Below are positions 36,291 to 43,658 of a stretch of 64,000 nucleotides of DNA, piece after piece (the first letter of the stretch is position 1; every line of letters starts with the position of its first letter). A program made the position numbers and the translations under genes. The notes beneath the pieces are model-generated. The model saw only the letters and a program-made list of their open reading frames with translations, ran no database searches and was not told the origin of the DNA. The stretch is from Gracilibacillus salinarum. GTDB lineage: Bacteria > Bacillota > Bacilli > Bacillales > Amphibacillaceae. The DNA lies in NCBI RefSeq assembly GCF_022919575.1, contig NZ_CP095071.1, positions 1,116,001 through 1,180,000 of the forward strand, given 5' to 3'.

Positions 36291-37063
36291 ACTGCTCCTT
36301 TATCTTCTTCTAAAAAAGTATCTATAATAATGGCTACCCGCTGCTTGTGCTCAAGAAACACGTAATGGGTAGCATTTTCGATGACAGCCAGACCCGCATT
36401 AGGGATTAATTGTTCCATCACCTTTGCATCACTAACAGGCGTAGCGGTATCATTTTCTCCCCAAATAAGCAAAGTAGGTGCTTTAATATTTGGCATATGA
36501 TTTTGCAGATCTTCATTCACAACCTTACTTAACGTTTGCTGCATTACGCGAGAAGCATTTTGATAGTCAGCAGAACCAGCTTTTCCGCGATACTTTGCAA
36601 TTATATCGTCTTTATAACGGTTGATTCCAGGTAAACTAAGTACTTTTTTTAACGTTTTATAACTATATACTTTTACATAATAATCTAATTTTCGTTTCGG
36701 CTTAATACCGGCACTGCCAATCAAGATGATTTTGTGCACACCTTGCTGATGGCGATCAGCATATTTTATCGATACACGCCCTCCGAAAGAGTGACCAATT
36801 AAAATTGGATTTGTTATTTGTAATTTTTGCAAAAACTTCTCTAAAAAATCTGTGTATTGATCAACATTCCATGATTCACTGGGGTCATCACTTGCCCCGA
36901 ATCCAGGAAAATCAAGTGAAGTAACTTGAAATTGGTTACTCAACTTCTGCTGCAGGTCATCAAATAAATCGAGACTCGTTCCCCAACCATGCAACATCAC
37001 AATTGGACGACCCTCTCCTGTTTGTTTATAATGTATATTTAATTGATCAACTTCGATAAACAC
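36287..37063 (-). CDS. Alpha/beta hydrolase in the MurF-like/Ddl operon
   Basis: 258 residues, soluble. Oxyanion segment MLHGWGTS, nucleophile S92 in GHSFGG, Asp in WGENDTATPV and His in ENATHYVFLEH complete the triad. The substrate is unknown, with esterase or amidase activity plausible. The frame is open to 37111, but AAAGGGAGCG precedes a GTG at 37063 giving an N-terminus (FIEVDQLNIHYKQTGEG) that aligns with the family. It is the first gene of the operon. Association with two D-Ala-D-Ala enzymes hints at a cell-wall role. Confidence 0.85.
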   Translation of the reverse strand: MFIEVDQLNIHYKQTGEGRPIVMLHGWGTSLDLFDDLQQKLSNQFQVTSLDFPGFGASDDPSESWNVDQYTDFLEKFLQKLQITNPILIGHSFGGRVSIKYADRHQQGVHKIILIGSAGIKPKRKLDYYVKVYSYKTLKKVLSLPGINRYKDDIIAKYRGKAGSADYQNASRVMQQTLSKVVNEDLQNHMPNIKAPTLLIWGENDTATPVSDAKVMEQLIPNAGLAVIENATHYVFLEHKQRVAIIIDTFLEEDKGAV

Positions 37064-37382
37064 AATTGAACGCTCCCTTTTCAATCTCAACTTATAACAT
37101 TCGTACATCACTTCTACTATATGACGTTAACTCGTTATTTAGAAAATAATTTCAGAAACACATCTTTAATCATATCATAAAATGCACAGAATATTATATC
37201 TGAAATATACGAATCAAGCAATTTCTTTCAGAACAGCCTCTAATTCTTAGTCAATTGACGTCAAACTATTCTATGACAGTTTTAAAATGATGGAACTTGC
37301 CTAAAGCAAGTATACTGGATAGATTTCCCCTCAAATTTTAATTCCACACTTTTTCACCACATAAATACTACAAATATAAGAG
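37064..37382. other. Gap with no gene seen
   Basis: AT-rich spacer between the hydrolase operon and a terminator. I see no credible ORF, riboswitch or repeat. It presumably holds the promoter of the hydrolase-murF-ddl operon, but no convincing sigma-A pair was identified. Confidence 0.4.
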
Positions 37383-37432
37383 AAAAGTCGAACATAACAC
37401 GATGTCTGTTTTTCGTGTTATGTTCGACTTTT
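37383..37432 (-). terminator. Terminator after the yozQ-like gene
   Basis: AAAAGTCGAACATAACACGA/TCGTGTTATGTTCGACTTTT, a 20-bp perfect stem including A/T ends. The motif CGAACATAAC recurs at 45613-45624 and in the outer arm of family B repeats. Confidence 0.88.
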
Positions 37433-37440
37433 ATTTGTGG

Positions 37441-37605
37441 TTACGACTCTTCCGCCCCAGTTTCTTCATTGTAACCTTCTTTTAATGTGTCTGTTGCTTG
37501 TTCATGTGTTGTTGCTAGACCTTTACTACGTTCGTCTGATTGCTGATAATCGTCGGGCTGATAATTTTTTTCGCCGACTTTCGCTTTTTTATTGTGAACC
37601 ATCAT
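37441..37605 (-). CDS. yozQ: YozQ-like small protein (DUF4025)
   Basis: 54-residue very hydrophilic acidic protein starting MMVHNKKAKVGEKNYQPDDY and containing SKGLATTHEQATDTLKEGY, which matches the conserved core of the short YozQ/DUF4025 family of Bacillaceae. Function unknown. A GAGGTG site precedes two consecutive ATGs (37605 and 37602). Its own terminator lies 8 bases downstream. It probably escapes automatic annotation because of its size. Confidence 0.8.
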   Translation of the reverse strand: MMVHNKKAKVGEKNYQPDDYQQSDERSKGLATTHEQATDTLKEGYNEETGAEES

Positions 37606-37653
37606 TATCACCTCTCACTTAGCATCTGCAAAGTAAAATCGATATATACGAAG

Positions 37654-38937
37654 CTATTCTGTATTTGTCAAATAGTTATGTAATGCACGCTGATCATATT
37701 TAATCGCATTTAAAATTTGCTGGTTAACCTGATCAATTGTTTCATATGTTATAGCTTTGCCGTCATTAAAATTTTTTAACGCCGCATTCCAGTAAAAGAA
37801 AATTTGCTGGTCCAGTGAATGTGGTTTACCCGGTAATTCTTTATGTAACACCATCCAATATAATTGTTCTAAGTCTTGATTAAGAAGATACGAATCATGC
37901 TCTACATTCTTATACATATGAAGCATATCGTCTGACATCTTTTGAATAAATGCCCATGCCAGCTCTTTTTGTTTACTTGTTTCTGAAATAGCGATCGACA
38001 TGCTGGCATTATTATCAATTCCTGCCACGTCAAATGGCAAACTGGTCATCCCCCATTTACCTGCCTGATCAGGAACCCATTCTTTTAAGTTTTCAAGTGT
38101 ATAACTCGCCGCCTGAAACATCACTAATTGATTTGCTTTGAGTGCTGTTTGACCATTAGAATCCCATATATTTAAATAAGGACTTAACTCAAAACCAGCT
38201 GCACTACTTGCTGCTACAAACGCGGTAGAGAAAGGCGGTTCCGCTGCTAAATAATGATATTGGTCATCCAAAAAATAATTCGTTCTTAAGAGCATCTCGA
38301 TCAGCTTATGCTCAGATTCCAAAATGTAACGTCCATCCTGGGCTAATTCCTGTGCCATTTCCATCCAATTACTGCGTTCCTTTAGGAAGATTGCTAATTG
38401 ATAAGGATCAGTTGGATATCCATACTCACGTAATATATCCGCTCGATAAAACGTTACATATGGAAAGAACAATAACGGCATTGCGAACATCGTTTGTTTT
38501 TTTTCATCCTGATAGCGTTTTAATAAGCTAGAAGGTCTCTCAGCAAAAAAATCTTCATCATAGTAAGGTTCATTAAGCAAGTTCTCAAAGCCAGTAATAT
38601 CAGAGAACTCACCTAGGAAATTGTCTGGGATGACGAATACATCCGGTGATTCACCCGCAATTAAACTTCTTCTGTACTTGTCCAGCAATTCGTCCTTATC
38701 AAACACTTTAATTGTCACTTCTACCCCTTGATGGCTCTCGAGAAAACCAGGTAATGACTCGCTGAATATATTGGTATTAGTCCACACTTCCAGTCGCTGT
38801 TGTTCTCCCTGAACTTCTTCTTGTATTAGAAGTTCTGGCGCTAATGGAGACGATTGAAAAGAAGTGAAATCCGCATTACTACACCCGCACAGTAGCAATA
38901 ACAAGATAAATATTATCTTTTTGCCAACTTTTTTCAA
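37654..38937 (-). CDS. Extracellular solute-binding lipoprotein (sugar ABC type)
   Basis: 427 residues with a lipoprotein signal (lipobox LLCGC, about Cys18) and a family 1 solute-binding fold: LEVWTNTNIFSE near the N-terminus, GESPDVFVIPDN, and FPYVTFYRADILREYGYPTD. No permease or ATPase genes are nearby. The start is a TTG inside the GGDEF gene end (ATTGA overlap) with AAGGAGG upstream, so it is translated together with the membrane diguanylate cyclase. It may act as that protein's external ligand sensor rather than in transport, which is inference. Confidence 0.86.
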   Translation of the reverse strand: MKKVGKKIIFILLLLLCGCSNADFTSFQSSPLAPELLIQEEVQGEQQRLEVWTNTNIFSESLPGFLESHQGVEVTIKVFDKDELLDKYRRSLIAGESPDVFVIPDNFLGEFSDITGFENLLNEPYYDEDFFAERPSSLLKRYQDEKKQTMFAMPLLFFPYVTFYRADILREYGYPTDPYQLAIFLKERSNWMEMAQELAQDGRYILESEHKLIEMLLRTNYFLDDQYHYLAAEPPFSTAFVAASSAAGFELSPYLNIWDSNGQTALKANQLVMFQAASYTLENLKEWVPDQAGKWGMTSLPFDVAGIDNNASMSIAISETSKQKELAWAFIQKMSDDMLHMYKNVEHDSYLLNQDLEQLYWMVLHKELPGKPHSLDQQIFFYWNAALKNFNDGKAITYETIDQVNQQILNAIKYDQRALHNYLTNTE

Positions 38938-40775
38938 TTGTCCGCCTCCTTAGCTGTTTTCAATGTATTATGATGAAGTTTTTTCTCTTCATACATTAAC
39001 GTATCGGCATGGTGTAATAATTGATCAATCGTATTTCCGTGATCTGGGTAAAAGCTGAGTCCGATACTCGCAGAGAGAAGTATTTCCTTTCTATTAACCA
39101 GTAGTGGCTGCTGAATAATTGTCAGTAACTCATCACAGAGTTGATTAACTTCTTCATTTCTCGATAATTCCACAATACCTACGAATTCATCACCCGCCAA
39201 ACGATAAAAAATAACGGGCATTGTCTGTTGAAATTCTATTAATCTCTTTGCAAATACTTGCAAAAGCAAATCACCACCACTATGACCGAGTGTATCATTC
39301 ACTTGTTTAAATTTATCTAAATCTATAAAAATAATAGCAAATCGCTCCTCACGCACCTCACGATCTAAGCACTCAGTTAAATCTGTATGAAAAGAGTGGC
39401 GATTGGGTAAATCAGTAAGTGTGTCAAAATGTGCTAATTGATAGAGCTTTGCTTCCGATTCCATTAGCTGATCAGTCCGGGCAGTTAATAGATCATTTTT
39501 CTTTCTTACTTCAATAAACATCGACTGAAGACGATTTGCTACTTTTTCAATATTCAGCCCTAGTTTTGAAAATTCAAAAATGGATGTATCTCGCCAGTAA
39601 AAATTATCCTGGCGCTGCATTTTCTCAGGAAGATCACTTGTCATCTGAGTAAGACGCGTTAAGGAATTGGATAAAATTCTATTGACAAGCATGCCAAAAA
39701 ACAAAGCCACGAACAAAACGAACAGTGCAAACAATAAATAATCAATTAAGTCACGTGTTAATTCCAATACTTTACCGTTAGTCGGAATAACAAGAAACGT
39801 ACTTTTATTTAAGAACTTCATTTCCCCTATATAATAACCTTGCGACCAGTCAAAAATGGATGGAGTTCGGACAGGCAGCCAAATGAACCCATCATTATGT
39901 ATTTCTTTAACAAAACCCGTTGTAAAATATTCAATATTTGTATCGACTGTCAGTTGATTTGCATCAACCCATAATTGATTATTCTGATCCAGTATAAAAA
40001 TCCGCTTATTAGATTGACCTATAAACTGATCAAATACTTCCTTAATCCTTGCTTTTTCGGTTACCGCATCCAATTGATAACTTTGAATCTCACCGGAATC
40101 CATCTCATCAATCTTATATTGAATTTGCTCCGATAACTGTTGGTGTTCTTCCTGATATAGTTGATATAAGTCACTCTCCATCTGTTTTGTATTGACTAAG
40201 ATGATGATCAGTAATGGAAGAACTGCAGAGAAGATTAACAGATGCGATATAACCTGACCAAAGTATAAGCGGTGCTGATGTCCAAAATACCTTTTTAATT
40301 TTGGTATTAATGGTAGGTAATCGCAAATTATATCCGCTACAAGTGCTGCAAATAATATTTCAGTCACCGATTGAACAACCAGGAAATCTGTCAGCACACG
40401 GGAATGAGGTAATAAATCAGAAAAAAATAAAACGATTAGAGAATACACTAAGAATATCAATAAAGAATAGGCGAAACTCCAGGTAAATAAATCTTTTCTT
40501 TTTGTTACATATAAAGAACCAATTAACAATACTTCTATGATACTGTAGAAAACAAAGCCGTTATCCATGCCTGTAAAATAAGTAATTCCGCTCATTACGC
40601 TAACTAACAAAAGAGCAAATCTCACGCCAAACAGGCGAATAGAAGCTAAGTAAAGGATAGGAGCGAAGCTTAACGTAACACCGAAGATCAGGGGTATGGA
40701 AATATATTGCGCCATGACGGTCAACGCTACTATGAAAATAAATAAACTAACAAGCTTGTAATTTATTTTGCGCAT
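38934..40775 (-). CDS. Membrane diguanylate cyclase (GGDEF)
   Basis: 613 residues from the ATG at 40775, chosen for its AAGGAG site (the frame is open ten codons further). About six N-terminal helices, then an extracytoplasmic domain (about 190-340), another helix, a HAMP-like linker and a C-terminal GGDEF domain (LTDLPNRHSFHTDL to the end). The active-site loop is AGDEF in YRLAGDEFVGIVE, compatible with cyclase activity. No RxxD inhibitory site is evident upstream of it. It sits directly downstream of a c-di-GMP-I riboswitch and overlaps a solute-binding lipoprotein gene. Confidence 0.9.
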   Translation of the reverse strand: MRKINYKLVSLFIFIVALTVMAQYISIPLIFGVTLSFAPILYLASIRLFGVRFALLLVSVMSGITYFTGMDNGFVFYSIIEVLLIGSLYVTKRKDLFTWSFAYSLLIFLVYSLIVLFFSDLLPHSRVLTDFLVVQSVTEILFAALVADIICDYLPLIPKLKRYFGHQHRLYFGQVISHLLIFSAVLPLLIIILVNTKQMESDLYQLYQEEHQQLSEQIQYKIDEMDSGEIQSYQLDAVTEKARIKEVFDQFIGQSNKRIFILDQNNQLWVDANQLTVDTNIEYFTTGFVKEIHNDGFIWLPVRTPSIFDWSQGYYIGEMKFLNKSTFLVIPTNGKVLELTRDLIDYLLFALFVLFVALFFGMLVNRILSNSLTRLTQMTSDLPEKMQRQDNFYWRDTSIFEFSKLGLNIEKVANRLQSMFIEVRKKNDLLTARTDQLMESEAKLYQLAHFDTLTDLPNRHSFHTDLTECLDREVREERFAIIFIDLDKFKQVNDTLGHSGGDLLLQVFAKRLIEFQQTMPVIFYRLAGDEFVGIVELSRNEEVNQLCDELLTIIQQPLLVNRKEILLSASIGLSFYPDHGNTIDQLLHHADTLMYEEKKLHHNTLKTAKEADN

Positions 40776-40893
40776 AATTCTTAGCTCCTTGTCTGGTATT
40801 ACCATTTAAACAGATTCTCTTAACAATTACTTTTCACGTAATTTATCGAGCTTCACGACTATTTCATACTGAAGGATCTAACGAAACTCATAT

Positions 40894-40921
40894 AAAAAAC
40901 CCATACAAAAATGTATAGGTT
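40894..40921 (-). terminator. Terminator of the c-di-GMP riboswitch
   Basis: Minus strand AACCTATACA-TTTT-TGTATGGGTT followed by T residues, between the aptamer and the GGDEF gene. Confidence 0.85.
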
Positions 40922-40934
40922 CCCCTGTGATACT

Positions 40935-41017
40935 TATCAGGTAACCCAGCCATCATCGTGAAAATTCACCTTAGATCTGTGGTTTTGCGTCTCTATTTTT
41001 CAATAGATTTGCCATTT
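40935..41017 (-). promoter_or_regulatory. c-di-GMP-I (GEMM) riboswitch
   Basis: On the minus strand the conserved blocks appear in order: GGCAAA, a short hairpin, GACGCAAAACCAC, CTAAGGTGAA, then GGCTGGGTTACCTG. These match the GEMM-I consensus (GGGCAAA...GACGCAAAGCC...CTAA...GGGGTTACC). A terminator follows. It should switch the GGDEF/solute-binding protein operon in response to c-di-GMP. The rest of 40806-41156 is AT-rich without a gene. Confidence 0.88.
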
Positions 41018-41156
41018 TCTAATTATATAGTACTATTTTATCACATAATTTGCCAATTATTTAGTTTCTATTAAAACTATATTCCTATCTATTTTAATAT
41101 ATCTGGTAGCAAATAATCAATATAATTTGGTATATATATGAATTTCTTTTTCCTAA

Positions 41157-41362
41157 GAACAAAGGCGAAAGCGCCCGTTTAGAGACGTAGCGAGTGGAGC
41201 GAATCAACTGAGATAAAGGAATCACGGTGAGCTTGCGAATCGATGATGACTTATCGTAGGGCGATTTCGCGAAGTCGCCTAGTCTCTGGGCGCTGGAGCC
41301 GGACGTGGCCGTTTCTGTCAGCGAACATCATATAGCCCAAAATTTATACTTTCTTGACTTAT
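41157..41362 (+). repeat. Family A repeat, full copy A4 (206 bp)
   Basis: Same boundaries and length as A1 and A2, with GGCGAAAGCGCC in place of GGCGCAAGCGCC. Directly abuts copy B3. Confidence 0.92.
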
Positions 41363-42058
41363 AAGAAAAACCGAGCATAACCCGCCCGGTCCTAATTGAC
41401 ATAAATGATATATAATATGGATTATGTCAACTAACCATCGCTAGCCAAACATCCATATTGAGATATTTAATGTGCTGGGATACCGCTTCGGCCAACCACT
41501 CCGCGTCCTGCGGGGCACGGCTGAAGCTAACTTTGTGAAGAAGAGCACTTCACAAAGTGGATCTTCAGCACCTGCACAATCCCGCGGGAGTCTCCGTGGT
41601 TGGCCTACGCTAGAATAGGGGCTGTACAACTTTTGTATGGGGTAGCATATTGATCAATGTATCCATAACAGGAATAGAATGAATAACATAATGCCTAAAA
41701 CTACTGCTTTTAGCTGTTTCAAATGTTGTAGAACTTCCCATAAGCGTAGGAAATAGGCGGAGACTCCCGTGGAATCAGCGCGAGCTGAAGATCCACTTAG
41801 TTTGTGCCTGTGTCTGCAAGTACCGCTTCGAAGTAAGCTTCCTCGGCACAAGGCAGCAAAGGAGTAGTTCAAAGTAGTAGCCTAGCTGAAGCCGTGCCCA
41901 CAGGACGCGGAGCCTATTTCCGGAGCTTTGCTAAGCAGATAAACGATATCAAAATGACCATTCTGCAATACAGCTTTTGTTTACATAATCCATATTATAG
42001 GAACTCCACATCATGTTCAATATGATTACTGACTTGACCAGACTTATATACTTTCTTG
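41363..42058. repeat. Family B repeat, long copy B3 (X-Y orientation)
   Basis: Outer left arm CCGAGCATAACCCGCCCGGT, left terminal repeat ATATAATATGGATTATGTCA, hairpin module X (GGCCAACCACTCCGCGTCC ... GAGTCTCCGTGGTTGGCC, about 41491-41607), a middle spacer, hairpin module Y reversed (about 41745-41935), right terminal repeat CATAATCCATATTATAGGAA and outer right arm ending TATACTTTCTTGAT. ORFs in it are not gene-like. Confidence 0.88.
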
Positions 42059-42063
42059 ATAGA

Positions 42064-42102
42064 TAAAAAAAGAAATCAGTTCGTGTTTTGAACTGATTTC
42101 TC
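42064..42102 (-). terminator. Terminator after the rhodanese gene
   Basis: AGAAATCAGTTC/GAACTGATTTCT, a 12-bp stem with seven T on the minus strand. Confidence 0.88.
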
Positions 42103-42108
42103 CTAAGC

Positions 42109-42405
42109 TTATTCAACTTCGTCTTCCCAGGCTAACATGCCGCCTGTCATGTTTGTTGCTTTAATGCCATTCGCTTCTAAATATTCTGTGGCACGTCCAC
42201 TTCTTGCACCTGAACGGCAGATCATATAATAATGTTGATTCTGATCAAATTCATCCAAGCGATCAGGTATTTCTCCTAAGCGGATTTGTTTGGCTCCCGG
42301 AATCATCCCTTGTGCTACTTCTTCATCCTCCCGTACATCTACGATATGAAGTTTTTCTCCTTCTTTTAATTTTTCAGCTAGTTGATTTGGTTGAATTTCG
42401 TTCAT
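42109..42405 (-). CDS. Single-domain rhodanese-like sulfurtransferase
   Basis: 98 residues, one rhodanese domain (LHIVDVREDEEVAQGMIPGA) with active-site C63 in the loop CRSGARS, which carries persulfide sulfur. The ATG at 42405 follows GGGAGGT, while the upstream in-frame ATG lacks a site. Last gene of the cstR-like regulator/DsrE/rhodanese set, the arrangement seen for B. subtilis yrkD-yrkE-yrkF and staphylococcal cst genes, which handle reactive sulfur species. Confidence 0.93.
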   Translation of the reverse strand: MNEIQPNQLAEKLKEGEKLHIVDVREDEEVAQGMIPGAKQIRLGEIPDRLDEFDQNQHYYMICRSGARSGRATEYLEANGIKATNMTGGMLAWEDEVE

Positions 42406-42447
42406 GTTGATACCTCCCATAAATTATCTATACTTAGTATAGCAATT

Positions 42448-42927
42448 TTAAATAAATAATGTAATATTTCCATCTTCTGATCCACCAATATATGCTGCAA
42501 CACCTGCATATTCAATGTCTTCTAGTAATTCTTCTTTTTGTAATCCAAGAAGATCCATGGTCATGGTGCATGCAATCAATTTTACCCCTTGTGCCTGTGC
42601 CATGTCTACCAATTCGTGGACTGGTAAAGCGTTATGCTTCTTCATTACATGTTTAATCATGTGTGGACCCATGCCTAGATAATTCATTTTTGACAGTCCC
42701 ATTTTGTCTGCCCCTTTGGGCATCATCCAGCCAAGTAATTTTTCGAGTAAACCTTTTTTTACATGAAGGTGTTCGTCTTTCCTTAACGCATTCAACCCCC
42801 AAAAAGTGTGAAAAATCACCACCTCATGGTCATAAGCAGCAGCCCCATTTGCAATGATATAGGCTGCCATAGCCTTATCATAATCTCCACTGAATAACAC
42901 AATTGTAGTTTTCTTTTTTTCAGTCAT
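42448..42927 (-). CDS. DsrE/DsrF/DrsH-like sulfur-handling protein (YrkE type)
   Basis: 159 residues, DsrE-like fold (TIVLFSGDYDKAMAAYIIANGA at the start) with the conserved cysteine C120 in KLIACTMTMDLLG, a probable persulfide carrier. The GLSKMNYLGMGPHMIKHVM segment is typical of YrkE relatives. Lies between the CstR-like regulator and the rhodanese gene. A palindrome ATACC-TGTAT-GGGTAT sits about 20 bases upstream and probably binds that regulator. Confidence 0.9.
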   Translation of the reverse strand: MTEKKKTTIVLFSGDYDKAMAAYIIANGAAAYDHEVVIFHTFWGLNALRKDEHLHVKKGLLEKLLGWMMPKGADKMGLSKMNYLGMGPHMIKHVMKKHNALPVHELVDMAQAQGVKLIACTMTMDLLGLQKEELLEDIEYAGVAAYIGGSEDGNITLFI

Positions 42928-42945
42928 TCTAACCTCTCCTTACCT

Positions 42946-42961
42946 ATACCTGTATGGGTAT
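42946..42961. promoter_or_regulatory. CstR/CsoR-type operator upstream of the DsrE gene
   Basis: ATACC-TGTAT-GGGTAT is a GC-cored palindrome of the ATACCC/GGGTAT class bound by CsoR/CstR repressors. Confidence 0.6.
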
Positions 42962-43033
42962 TTATAAATGTAAAAAGAAACTGTCTTATTCCGTAAGCGT
43001 AATATAAACGTATAAGACAGTTACCTTTTTTAT

Positions 43034-43294
43034 TTAACGACTTTTCACCAGTAAATTTACTGCTTCTTTTATTAGTTCCTCCGAGCTTTGACCAGATTCC
43101 TGTTCCTCTCGAATACATTTTTCAAGGTTCGTGCTAACGATTAACGCAGCCGTCCTATCTAATGCACTGCGACAAGCAGACATCTGTGTAACGACTTCTC
43201 TGCAATCCTTGCCTTCATCCATCATCTTAATCAATCCACGGATTTGTCCTTCAATCCGTTTCATTCGGTTGATCACTTTCGCATCGTATTCCAT
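43034..43294 (-). CDS. CsoR/CstR family regulator, persulfide-sensing type
   Basis: 86-residue all-helical repressor. The key residues are C31 and C60, exactly the pair that S. aureus CstR uses to sense persulfides. The His between them needed for Cu(I) in CsoR is absent (STNLEKC). An additional C41 is present. The start RIEGQIRGL is the family mark. Starts the minus-strand group with the DsrE-like and rhodanese genes, with palindromic candidate operators both before itself and before the DsrE gene. Confidence 0.92.
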   Translation of the reverse strand: MEYDAKVINRMKRIEGQIRGLIKMMDEGKDCREVVTQMSACRSALDRTAALIVSTNLEKCIREEQESGQSSEELIKEAVNLLVKSR

Positions 43295-43378
43295 GATGAA
43301 GACGCCCCTTTCTATATCAGTTATACCTTTATCATACTAAATGAGACGCTATGAAGAAAATAATACAACACTCATATT

Positions 43379-43394
43379 ATACCCCTCTCGGTAT
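43379..43394. promoter_or_regulatory. CstR/CsoR-type operator upstream of the regulator gene
   Basis: ATACC-CCTCTC-GGTAT, the same size (16 bp) as the site at 42946, located about 85 bases before the regulator start. Confidence 0.6.
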
Positions 43395-43477
43395 TTTGTC
43401 AATTAACTTTTAATCATCTGGCAAGATTTTTGACAAAAAAAACTGCGTTGGCTAACACCTTTACGGGCGATGCAATT

Positions 43478-43608
43478 GATTATGTAAACTAGGGCTTTAT
43501 TGCAAAATGGTCACAACGCAAGTTAACATAATTCATATTATAGGAACTCAGCTTCATTGTTCAATATGGTTACTGCTGTGACTGCTTTTTTATTACTTTC
43601 TTGATTGA
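43478..43608. repeat. Family B repeat, short deleted copy B7
   Basis: GATTATGTAAACTAGGGCTT at the left, then AAGTTAACATAATTCATATT and ATAGGAACTCAGCTTC at the right, and the outer right arm ending TTACTTTCTTGATTGA next to the transporter terminator. Confidence 0.72.
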
Positions 43609-43611
43609 ATA

Positions 43612-43645
43612 CAAAAAGACGCTTGCTACAGGCGCAAGCGTCTTC
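43612..43645 (-). terminator. Terminator after the MFS transporter gene
   Basis: AGACGCTTG/CAAGCGTCT stem with a five-base A run on the plus strand. Confidence 0.82.
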
Positions 43646-43658
43646 CAAAGTAGAGTTT

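Noticed and set aside
37654..38937. Sugar ABC import operon
   Set aside because: Only the binding protein is present. The neighbour is a GGDEF protein and no permease or ATPase gene lies nearby.
16356..41362. CRISPR-like array from the repeated sequences
   Set aside because: The repeats are 206 bp or longer, kilobases apart and without regular spacers. No cas genes are present.
41441..41872. Short ORFs inside family B copy B3
   Set aside because: They consist of hairpin-module sequence, have no ribosome binding site and are not kept in copy B2.
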